From Neoechinorhynchus agilis (taxonomy: Eukaryota; Acanthocephala), in NCBI GenBank assembly GCA_051530055.1, contig CM121342.1:7626001-7690000 (forward strand): a stretch of 64,000 nt of DNA. The letters run 5' to 3'. Shown piece by piece: positions 34,842-45,329 of the stretch (its first letter is position 1; every line of letters starts with the position of its first letter). A program made the translations under genes and the position numbers. The notes beneath the pieces are model-generated. The model did no database searches and was not told where the DNA came from. It was given only the letters and a program-made list of their open reading frames with translations.

Positions 34842-36316
34842 ATGGATACTGGTAGGAAACGTACAAATCGCCGTCCCAAGTCTCGAGACAATGATCAGCG
34901 CAATGTAAAACAACCGAGAACCGAAGTTTACCCTTGGATGATGGAGTGCCGAGCAAAGGGTAAATCTAGTGGCATTAAGGCTAAGGACGACACAACAATT
35001 AATAATGCTGGTGAGTTCACTTGTAAAAATAGTATGGGACGGGATCGTTAATCGAAAATTAAAGTAAGAACTTTTACACTTGATTTTTTTTCAGACTTTC
35101 GCGTTTGTGTAATCCGCATAAAATTTAAAAAGTATTTTGATAAAAAGATTGAAACCCTTCACAATCATTTTATATGGATGTTAATTTGTGGGTTTCGATA
35201 TGGGTCAAAATATTATCGTCGTTTAAAGTATATTTTCTCCACTAGAATTTTTTAATCCAAAGTATGCACGATCGATATCAGTTGAATCTCATTTATTTTT
35301 TAGGTATTTATGCATTTCTTGAATACATTGAGCAACTAATTAACTATTTTTCGATGTGCAAATCACATTCCCTCCATTTTAACATCAGCGAATGCAACTA
35401 TTTAAATTAGTCAGTTTCAATGTTTTCATTTATCGGTTATCGTAATATTTTTTATCTTGTTGTAAATTTTTTGATTTAAAAATATCACATTTTTGATCGA
35501 AAAAAATCTATATTATTCTCAGTAAAATGTTATTTTGTTAAATGCTGAGTAAATTCGCTTTCCAGCTTGCTTTTAGCTTACTTTAAATTTTTTTTAGACA
35601 AACCATTTATTGACGAGGGACATTCTGACTCTCAAAAAAGAACTCGGACTGCATACACAACCACACAGCTCCTGGAATTGGAGAAGGAATTTCATTACAG
35701 TCGATATTTGATAAGATCCCGTCGTGTTGCAATGGCGGAATCTTTGGGACTCACCGAGCGTCAGATTAAGATTTGGTTCCAGAATCGTCGAATGAAACAC
35801 AAGCGCGAGCAAAAACTTCGATCAAAAAATCAACAGAGCGCATGCACGTTCAACGAATTGGAGCCTTGTATGATTGATGCAAATAACAACGTAGGAGACA
35901 GTTCTCAATACCCAACGGACTCTAATCAATACAATCGACAACATGATGAATTGTTCAGATCGTCCCAAGTCGCCAACGCTAATCAATCATATTTGGCTCC
36001 TTATATGTGGCCAAGGAACTACTCAAGTCTACCCTGCACACTTGGTTTCATGCCGCCAGCCAATCCTCATACATCTGCAAATACCATAAATCACAATCAA
36101 TGGGCCGTACCAGTAGCAAACACACAACAAGTCAGTGATGCTGGAGGCCACGTGTACCAAGGACCGTCTTCGATATTCGCCATTAACTCCCCTATTTCAA
36201 CAATGAATCAACTTTCCGAGAACAGAAACAATAATTTGTTCACTTATCCCATATTCCACGGTGTACAAATGGCACCTCACAACGATAAATGTGAAAATGA
36301 TTTTGTTTATCAATAA
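34842..36316 (+). CDS. Hox2/proboscipedia-like homeobox gene
   Basis: Two exons, 34842-35010 and 35598-36316, join in phase across a 587-bp intron to give 295 aa. The hexapeptide YPWM (residues 30-33), which contacts PBC/Exd cofactors, lies in exon 1. The homeodomain (about residues 70-129) begins [20 protein letters not shown] and ends [17 protein letters not shown] in exon 2. An intron between hexapeptide and homeodomain is typical for Hox genes. [11 protein letters not shown] and RRMKHKR favour the Hox2/Pb class; parts of helix 1-2 ([18 protein letters not shown]) are divergent, so Hox3 or Hox1 is the alternative. The C-terminal half is Asn/Gln/Ser-rich with no known motif. The protein is short compared with insect Pb. 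No other Hox gene lies in the window. Confidence 0.87.
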
Positions 36317-37308
36317 ACCTGTAGATTTAATCAGTCAAAAATTCACAATTTTTTGTGTTACTGAAGATTGCATGATTTTAAGCTTTATTTAATATCTCTA
36401 CCTCTTTTATAGTTAAATTTTTTGCAATAAAAGAATTTGCGTCTACTTTGTTCAAATACTTGCAAAATTTATTATTAGAAATCTTTACAAAAAAATACTT
36501 TATTGATACAACAGACTCATGTAATTTTTACATTGTATATTTTAATAATTTTACCCTAAAAATCAGACCTAATATTGAAACAATAGCACGTAGCATACTT
36601 GGCCAATAATATAATTCGAACAAAAATTATGAATTCTGACTGGAACTTCGCGACAATCAATTTCGTCAACGATGACTTTTTAAAAATTGTAAAATTTTAA
36701 GAAGCGACGTAAGTTCCACACAAAAATTTTCTCAAATAGTTAAGGGCGTCTTTGAGTCGAGTTCGCTGCTTATAAAACTAATTACGATCTCCAATTAAAG
36801 AATAATAATTTTAGTTCAAAGGCGGTGACTTTGTTGCTAAGAGCAAATAAGATTCAAATTAAAAAACCACTTTGAAATCTGATTTAATTCGGCTTTACGT
36901 TTTTAGAGCTGAACTATTTAGGTCTAAAAACAAAACGTGATAAAGTTTTCAAAGAATCTTTCTCAAATGAGTCATTTCAGCGTTGAGGTAACCTCACGGT
37001 TAAATCAACGACGTTTCTAAAACGCTTTGAGTGTGTGTGTGAGAGTTGGAGATACAAGACGATGTGAGTTCCTTTCTATCAAAAAAAACTGTTTTTTACG
37101 TTCGGACTTGCCTACACTGTCGTTTTGACAGCATATTTTGTATGAGATCTCGTACGCTGTCGTAGACGACTTTTAGACTACCAAAAACACTCTAAAGTGA
37201 GCGCGTATAAATGCTCACAATTTTTTGTTCGACTCACTCTCCATAAATCCTACCGTCGTTAAGTCCGCGCTATAAACCTCACTTTGCTTCGCATTGGAAA
37301 AAGTAGTA
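36317..37308. other. Hox-FoxO intergenic region
   Basis: About 1 kb between two same-strand transcription factor genes. It contains a likely Hox poly(A) signal (AATAAA at about 36427) and, in its right half, the presumed FoxO promoter and leader. No coding sequence is seen. Confidence 0.4.
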
Positions 37309-38423
37309 ATGCATTCGATGCGAAATGAACGAGTCCGGAGAATGGTGAGTTTTTTTGCAATTTGATTGGATGATTAATATATTCCAAAAAATTATAGTCT
37401 AAATGTCATAACAGTGAAAATGAGATTGGGAAAATCAATCGTATGTTTTCAACACGATCGAGAAGTTTTCCCAGATCACAGAAAGAGATACGATGCATGA
37501 ATCCATCTCATAATTATCAGACCAAAATTCAAAAAGATCTCTGTAAGGATTTGGGGATCGATAAACCCGGGCAATCATTAAAGAATCCATGGGGAAATAT
37601 ATCTTATGCGCAAATGATATGCTATGCGATTAACACAAGCGTTTGGCGAAGACTCACACTAAGTCAAATTTGTCAATGGATTTCTACCAATATTCCTTAC
37701 TTCAGCACTCGGACCGATCCAAAGAGTAGTTGGGGATGGAAAAACTCCATTCGGCACAATTTATCATTGCATAAGAAGTTCGTTCGAGTTCCTCTTATAA
37801 GTAAGAATTTTTTGAATGGAAAAGGTAATGTTCTTAAAGCAAGTGGTATCAAATATGTTTGGACTGTTCAAGCATGCGAGGAGAAGTCAGGATCTCCTTA
37901 TAAGAAATACGCTTCAGCGAGGAAACAAAAACGGAAAAAGTTGGAAACTTCTTATCCATCAAATAACAATATATCACCGACATATCCGTACGCGCAAAAT
38001 GCATCAATGTGTTCAAGAAGTCGTAATGATGATCGCCGCCGAATCGCCGAATCAAGCACAAGTGAAAAACCAAAAGTAGTCCTCAGCAGAAGTGATATTC
38101 GAATTATCTCATTTGTTTGCACTCCACTAAAACCTCCAGTGGAAATCAATCACGAAGTGAGTCAAATTGAAACAAATGTTCACATTCAGAATGTAAACTT
38201 TAATTCAAACCAAATCAAGGTGGAGCCCTCAGATCATTCAACAATGTCAGATCAATTTATGCTTGTGAATAAGAGGAAGTCTTCAAGCGATCTGGTATAC
38301 ACACAGAAAAAAACGAAAGCTTCATCAGGTGCAGTTTCCAACGGTTCGTTGTTGCACTCGTCCATTGAAAATGCTGAGTATCAGTTTGATGCAATGATAA
38401 GATCGTTTCTCGGTCGTAATTAA
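37309..38423 (+). CDS. Divergent FoxO-type forkhead transcription factor
   Basis: Exon 1 (37309-37344) codes only 12 residues, ending VRRM. Exon 2 (37398-38423) starts at a TTATAG acceptor in phase and carries the rest, 353 aa in total. The forkhead domain begins NPWGNISYAQMICYAI and continues RRLTLSQICQWISTNIPYF, TRTDPKSSWGWKNSIRHN and LSLHKKFVRVP. The WGN-SYA start and the five-residue insertion before SSxGWKNS are FoxO hallmarks, matching the FoxO pattern of AWGNLSYAD and KGDSNSSAGWKNS. The wing region is expanded (KNFLNGKGNVLKASGIKY). A RxRxxS AKT consensus, R-V-R-R-M-S, is formed exactly at the exon 1/2 junction near the N-terminus, where FoxO proteins carry their first AKT site. I see no second or third AKT site. 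A shorter start inside exon 2 would lose this motif. Confidence 0.82.
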
Positions 38424-39560
38424 GCCAGGACACGACCTTTAGGCAATATTGTCTTGTGTGTGTGATTTTCTAATTGATCATTTCTAAAGGTTTTTATATT
38501 TAAAAAATATCAAATTTGACGCAAGGTATGAAATTTAAGACATTTAATCGTATAAAACGACAGATTAATCGGTGTTAAATGTCAAAAGCAATTCTACAAA
38601 TAATAAGATGTTGGTTTCCAATTAAAAAATCATCTTGCTATGGAAGTTGCGACGCTAGCGATCAATCGGAAACAAGTATTAAAAAAGTATTTTTTTGAAA
38701 CTTATAGGAAGAGATGAAAATCAAAAAATTCTATTTTTAATTAGATTTTTTAAAGAACTGTTTAGATGAAAACGAGACGTTGGAACAGGTCACAGATGAA
38801 TGTGATAGGAGATTATAGAATGAAGCAGCACATTTTTGATAAAAAATTTGCTTTAAAAGTCAATTTTTGCTATTAAATCGCAATTTAAAAAGAAGGCGTT
38901 GCTGAACACTGCTTTTTTCTCCATTCGAATACACTTTATCTCAGAAAACATTGGATGCTCCATTTGATGGACAATTTATCGTGGAAGCACACATTGTAAG
39001 TAGGAGTCGCAAAATAATTTTAACTTTTTGACATTTTAATCCACATGTTCGCATTCCAACTAACTCGAGTAATAGTCTCTCCTGGACAAACTTTCAAATT
39101 CATAGTTTTCCGTGTTATCCTCACGGTTTTTAACGAAAAAATTTTATGGTTCGATACAAAGTTTTTCGATTATTTCAAAAAAAGTATTTAAAAATAGTGC
39201 TTCACGGTGTAACGGTAAATCACATCGCAATTGATGAATCCCGATTAATTAGCTTATTTAGATTGTTTGCATTTGAAAAAGTAAATAATCTTATTATCAA
39301 CATTGCTTCGATCGGATATTAAAATTCTCAAACGACCAACACGTTTATTGTTTAACAAATACAAAGAATAGGACCAAGCTGTGAAAACATTCGGATCGGT
39401 TCGTGTGGGAATATCTGGTAGTTGGAAATCCCTTCGGAACGGTCTATCCAGTAGGGGATGTCCGTTCGTTTGAGAATATCCGGTTGGAAGGTCTCCATTT
39501 TGGTGGCAATTGGTGTTTATTGTTTGCAGGAGCGCTTGTAAGGTAAGTCTTTCCTCAGGT
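38424..39560. other. Intergenic DNA after FoxO
   Basis: AT-rich sequence with no supported gene, repeat array or RNA gene. Confidence 0.4.
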
Positions 39561-39564
39561 TCAT

Positions 39565-41341
39565 TTCAAGTTCTGATATTCGAGAAGATTGGGCAGTATG
39601 GAAAAAGGAGCGTAGGTATAGGGAGGTGCGAGGTTGAGGGAGGGTGAAACGAATTAGGATTACAAGTGTTGTGCTCATGTGAAAAGGGGAAGATGTGTTG
39701 TAGAAATTGTGATGGTAGGATTGAGAGGCGTTTTGATTGTTTTATGAAAATAGCATCAAGGCATTCGGTGAGAGGGGGAAAAATTGTACAAATTTTAGAT
39801 GCTATTTTATGAAACATTTCAAGACGACGGACTTGAGATTTGGAATGGTTGCAAAATACGAGAAAACCGTAGGTGAGGGATGGTAAGATAAAGCAGAAGT
39901 AAAATTTGTAGAGATCGGGTGAAGGGATTCCTAAATGTTGGAGGCGTTTGAGGAGATCAATTTTAAAGGCGTTGTGCTTTAGGGAGAGAGTGATTCGCGA
40001 GTCCCATTTCTAATTTGATTGAAATCGGAGACCCACAATTCTTAGGGAGGTGACGCGTAGGATGTCATTTAGAAGCTCATGAGATGATGTGAAGATGCGC
40101 AAGAGAGATGATCATTTTGAAGCATTTGGAGAAATTCAGGTAGAGTTTGTGATTGGTGCAGAAATCTTTTATGCGTTTGATTTCGTTAGAAGTTAAAGAA
40201 AGAGAGAGGTGGGTGGTGATTGAGTGATGAGGGTGCCATCGTCGCCGTATAAGAAGAGTTCAAAGTGAGAGGAGAGATGTCTGAGGTTGTTTAGGAAAAT
40301 ATTAAAACGAAGTGGTGACAGCAGAGCACCTTGATGGTGGGCTGATCGAGGAGATAGATCGGCCGAAGTGGAAATGTGCGAGTTTTTAAACATTTCCGAT
40401 AATTTTTAAAGAGCAGGTAGAATTGATATTGGACGGAATGATTCGGTGGAAATCGGATGTCCACTTTTGGGCAGAATAATAACTTTAGCAGTTTCAAGAC
40501 ATGATGGTTTAAATTGAGGTTAAAAAGGTCTATGAGTTCTGGAACAATGCAGCGAAGGGTCCAGTTTGGGATTTCTGAATTCGTGTCAGAGTTCGCGGGG
40601 AGAGGGAGTTTAGAGGCGGATGAGTAGCCGTCGGTACTAGTGAACACTTTGTCGAGGTGAGCGTCAAGACGAGCTGGGAAGTCAATAAGTTGAAGCAACT
40701 CGGAGAAGGGTGGACGAGGAAATAGTTTATTGAAGTCCCCTGCAATTAAGAAATGGTGTGAATTTGTGGAGTTTATGAGCACGAGAGGCCGGAGGGAGAT
40801 AGACGTTAGCAATGGTGAATTCTCGAAGACTATTTCTTAGAGGACCTGAGAAATAGAAGCTAGTGTCCGATAAGGTTCGAAACGTCTTTAATAAATAATC
40901 ATTTACCGGATGTAGAGCTAAAAAATAATTCCAAGTTAAAGCCACCTTTGAGTATCATTTTTTAACCTTATTTTGAACTAGCATAATAATGCCATCTCAG
41001 ATTATGTATTTAATTTTAAATCTGGTTCAAAACCTTGATATATGTGCAAATGACTCCTAAATTCCCTTAATTAGGATTTGAACGGCCTTTGTGCCATCAC
41101 GCACGGCCTGTGAGAGATAAAGAGTTTAGTCGTGATTTCCATATCCAAATTGAGGCCCCCTCCTGTACGGTCCTCGCGGTATGGAAGTAGGAGTACCGGG
41201 AAGGATTGCTGAATCGCTGATGAATGGGGTTAGCCACGTTTCTGTTAAAATGACTACGTCGGCTTTTGAGGAAGATGAAATGAGTGAAATTTCATCTAGT
41301 TTAGAAAGGAGGCTACGGGCAAGGAAAATTCGAAGAAACAA
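39565..41341 (-). mobile_element. Decayed LINE with APE endonuclease and RT (CR1/Jockey-like)
   Basis: On the minus strand the first block has SKLDEISLI...KADVVILTETWLTP (41341-41126), typical of the AP-endonuclease of LINEs. Then SGPLRNSLREFTIANVYLPP (about 40945-40727) and FLIAGDFNKLFPRPPF with ARLDAHLDKVFTS (40812-40600) complete the endonuclease. Downstream, QGALLSPLRFNIFLNNL and LFLYGDDGTLI (40393-40193) are RT motifs 5 and the YxDD-type box, here YGDD. The 3' part down to about 39565 resembles the low-complexity tail domain of CR1/Jockey elements. Frames are interrupted many times. It is an old, inactive copy and is a different family from the two RLE-type copies. Confidence 0.8.
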
Positions 41342-41903
41342 TTAACTTTATTTGCTACAAAACCGAAGTCAAAAATTACGAAATGGAATCAAAGATTTTT
41401 GCATTATGATGAAATAACAAATATAAAGCAATGGGTTATAACTACGTTTCGAAAACAGAAATGTTAGATTTGCAAAGCGCATCAGATAGATAGTTTGGAC
41501 AAATTCTTTGTCCATTTTACTTATGCTGTATAGTTTTGCCAATGGCATCTAATTGCAAAAAACGAAAGCGGTAATGGCTTCTAAAAAAGCAAAGATTTTC
41601 TAGCATAAATGCTAAGAAAAATTCGTATTTAAAGCACATCTCGATTAAACGGAATGAAGTTTGTTAATTGATTGGTGTTCGTGTAAACCGACCAACTCTC
41701 GGATGCCCTGGAAAGCACTTTATATAAGCTGAAGGCATATAACCGTCTTTATCATAATCAAAGACGATTGAACGAGCTCAAACAAGTCCTTCTGTCATCC
41801 TTGCAAGACCGCGTCATATCTCTCTCTCCTTTTTTGAAAGAACTGTAAGCCTAATTACTATGGACTATTGAATATTGTGACGAGTTTGAGATGTTAAAAT
41901 CAT
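41342..41903. other. Gap between LINE and Cys-rich gene
   Basis: AT-rich sequence with no supported coding region. It would include the 3' untranslated part of the Cys-rich gene on the minus strand. Confidence 0.35.
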
Positions 41904-42077
41904 TTAACAGCAGCAACACGGACAGCAACAGCAGCAGCAAGGTTTGCAGCAGCAACAGCAGCAGCAAGGCTTGCAACAACAGCAAGTTGTGTGGCATGTA
42001 GTGCAACACTTTTTGCAGCAGCATCCACAGCATGGCTGGCAGCAACAGCAGCAAGGAGAACAACAACAACAAGACAT
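41904..42077 (-). CDS. Ultra-cysteine-rich microprotein A
   Basis: On the minus strand ATG at 42077 opens a 57-codon frame ending in TAA at 41904. The product begins MSCCCCSPCCCCCQPCCG, has a middle KKCCTTCHTTCC, then KPCCCCC repeats, and ends PCCCC. By my count 38 of 57 residues are Cys. The paralogue at 61490-61678 shares the MSCC start, the KPCCCCC and PCCCC repeats, a run of Cys at the end and the same TGCTGCTGTTAAATG stop context. On the + strand the same DNA would encode poly-Gln, but the frame there follows directly on a stop and has no ATG in either paralogue, so the Cys frame is preferred. A CATAAATATT (TATA-like) box lies about 83 bp upstream. Function is unknown: metal binding or a disulphide-cross-linked structural protein are guesses. 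Confidence 0.65.
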   Translation of the reverse strand: MSCCCCSPCCCCCQPCCGCCCKKCCTTCHTTCCCCKPCCCCCCCKPCCCCCCPCCCC

Positions 42078-42364
42078 CTTGGATATTATTGAAAGTTGAT
42101 TAAAGAGAGAAGGTAACTAGCTGAAGTGTACAAGTTTTCAAGGGCCGTTCATGGAATATTTATGCAAAAATGTGGCATTCATCGAGACATGACTAAGGTC
42201 AGGATGAGTCTCACTCTCCATTCACTTTGGACTGCACCAGAATGCATTGAAGTTGCAAAGTGAAACAATACTATGGCACAATACGGAAACAAACTCATTA
42301 CGATGACCGGACCAATGACAAAATATTATTGAGTCACCTCACTCATTCTAAAATGGAAAATAAA

Positions 42365-44990
42365 CCAGTCAAATGTAGTTAGACGCTTGCGTTCGGTTTA
42401 GTGCTAACTTCATTGAGGCTTTTTAATTTTATAAAGAAGAAGATCAGTTCAGTGCTCCTTTAAATAAATATCGAGTACCTAAAAGTTTAATTTGTTCTTA
42501 AGTTCAAAATGAAAAATAAATTAGTCGAATTTAATAAGACGCTTACGTTCGGTTTGGTGCTACATTCATTAAGGCTTTTAAACTTTATAAAGAAAAGATT
42601 AGTTCAGTGCTCCTTTAAATAAATATCGAGTATCCAAGAGTTTAATTTGTTCTTAAGTTCAAAATGAAAAATAAATTAGTCGAATTTAATAAGATGCTTA
42701 CGTTCGGTTTGGTGCTACATTCATTGATGCTTTTAAACTTTATAAAGAAAAAGATTAGTTCAGTGCTCCTTTAAATAAATATCGAGTATCCAAAAGTTTA
42801 ATTTGTTCTTAAGTTTAAAATGAAAAATAAATTAGTCGAATTTAATAAGACGCTTACGTTCGATTTAGTGCTACATTCATTGATGCTTTTAAACTTTATA
42901 AAGAAAAAGATTAGTTCAGTGCTCCTTTAAATAAATATCGAGTATCCAAAAGTTTAATTTGTTCTTAAGTTTAAAATGAAAAATAAATTAGTTGAATTTA
43001 ATAAGACGCATACGTTCGATTTAGTGCTACATTCATTAAGGCTTTTAAACTTTATAAAGAAAAAGATTAGTTCAGTGCTCCTTTAAATAAATATCGAGCA
43101 TCTAAGAGTTTAATTTGTCCTTAAGTTTAAAATGAAAAATAAATTAGTCGAATTTAATAAGACGCTTACGTTCGATTTAGTGCTACATTCATTAAGGCTT
43201 TTAAACTTTATAAAGAAAAAGATTAGTTCAGTGCTCCTTTAAATAAATATCGAGTACCTAAAAGTTTAATTTGTTCTTAAGTTCAAAATGAAAAATAAAT
43301 TAGTCGAATTTAATAAGACGCTTACGTTCGGTTTGATGCTACATTCATTGATGCTTTTAAACTTTATAAAGAAAAAGATTAGTTCAGTGCTCCTTTAAAT
43401 AAATATCGAGCATCTAAAAGTTTAAGAAGACGATTAGTTCAGTGCTCCTTTAAATAAATATCGAGCATCTAAGAGTTTAATTTGTCCTTAAGTTTACCAA
43501 GAGTTTAATTTGTTCTTAAGTTCAAAATGAAAAATAAATTAGTTGAATTTAATAAGACGCTTACGTTCGATTTGGTGCTACATTCATTAAGGCTTTTAAA
43601 CTTTATAAAGAAAAGATTAGTTCAGTGCTCCTTTAAATAAATATCGAGTATCTAAGAGTTTAATTTGTTCTTAAGTTCAAAATGAAAAATAAATTAGTCG
43701 AATTTAATAAGACGCTTACGTTCGATTTGGTGCTACTTCATTGATGCTTTTAAACTTTATAAAGAAAAAGATCAGTTCAGTGCTCCTTTAAATAAATATC
43801 GAGTATCCAAAAGTTTAATTTGTTCTTAAGTTTAAAATGAAAAATAAATTAGTCGAATTTAATAAGACGCTTACGTTCGATTTAGTGCTACATTCATTGA
43901 TGCTTTTAAACTTTATAAAGAAAAAGATTAGTTCAGTGCTCCTTTAAATAAATATCGAGTATCCAAGAGTTTAATTTGTTCTTAAGTTTAAAATGAAAAA
44001 TAAATTAGTTGAATTTAGTTAGACGCATGCGTTCGATTTAGTGCTACATTCATTAAGGCTTTTAAACTTTATAAAGAAAAAGATTAGTTCAGTGCTCCTT
44101 TAAATAAATATCGAGCATCTAAGAGTTTAATTTGTTCTTAAGTTCAAAATGAAAAATAAATTAGTCGAATTTAATAAGACGCTTACGTTCGGTTTGGTGC
44201 TACATTCATTGACGCTTTTAAACTTTATAAAGAAAAAGATTAGTTCAGTGCTCCTTTAAATAAATATCGAGCATCTAAAAGTTTAATTTGTTCTTAAGTT
44301 CAAAATGAAAAATAAATTAGTCGAATTTAATAAGACGCTTACGTTCGGTTTGGTGCTACATTCATTAAGGCTTTTAAACTTTATAAAGAAAAGATTAGTT
44401 CAGTGCTCCTTTAAATAAATATCGAGCATCCAAGAGTTTAATTTGTCCTTAAGTTTAAAATGAAAAATAAATTAGTCGAATTTAATAAGACGCTTACGTT
44501 CGGTTTGGTGCTGACTTCATTGACGCTTTTAAACTTTATAAAGAAAAAGATCAGTTCAGTGCTCCTTTAAATAAATATCGAGTACCTAAAAGTTTAATTT
44601 GTTCTTAAGTTCAAAATGAAAAATAAATTAGTTGAATTTAATAAGACGCTTACGTTCGATTTAGTGCTACATTCATTAAGGCTTTTAAACTTTATAAAGA
44701 AAAAGATTAGTTCAGTGCTCCTTTAAATAAATATCGAGCATCTAAGAGTTTAATTTGTTCTTAAGCTCAAAATGAAAAATAAATTAGTCGAATTTAATAA
44801 GACGCTTACGTTCGGTTTGGTGCTACATTCATTAAGGCTATTAAACTTTATAAAGAAAAAGATTAGTTGGGTGCTCCTTTAAATAAATATCGAGTATCCA
44901 AGAGTTTAATTTGTTCTTAAGTTTAAAATGAAAAATAAATTAGTTGAATTTAGTTAGACGCATGCGTTCGGTTTGGTGCTACATTCGTTG
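42365..44990. repeat. 156-bp satellite array, about 17 copies
   Basis: The monomer is 155-156 bp (GAAAAATAAATTAGTCGAAT, TTAATAAGACGCTTACGTTC, ACATTCATTAAGGC, TTAGTTCAGTGCTCCTTTAA, ATATCGAGTATCCAAGAGTT). Spacing measured between successive copies is 155-156 bp. Copies differ at a few diagnostic sites. One out-of-register truncated unit interrupts the array at about 43425-43505. The flanking copies at both ends are more diverged, as expected for an array evolving by unequal exchange. Confidence 0.97.
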
Positions 44991-45329
44991 AAAAGATTCA
45001 TAATATTGTTCTAATCTTTTAAAAAGATTCGTTTCGATGTTGGCTTAAAAACTATTGAACGACTAGAAATGTCTCATTTTTAAAACTAAAGTACATTATC
45101 TCGACATACTTAGACTCGTACATTTGGATTAATTCAACATTCTTATAAAAGATTGAGGCTTTATTGAATAGAAGATTCGTTTCTATTTGCTCTCAAAATG
45201 CTATTCATTCACACTTGCTAAAAATCAAATTTTTTATCGCGTCAAAAATGAAACTAAGCCATCGCAATATACTTACACTCGCGTTTTTGGATTAATGCAA
45301 CATTCATTGAAACGGTTGAGCAAATCAAA

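Noticed and set aside
36317-37308. Second Hox gene or Hox cluster microRNA between the Hox and FoxO genes
   Set aside because: No homeobox motif or convincing conserved hairpin was seen in the interval.
41851-42072. Leu-rich hydrophobic frame on the minus strand
   Set aside because: It is a frame-shifted reading of the same CAG/CTG repeat as Cys-rich gene A and has no counterpart at the paralogous locus.
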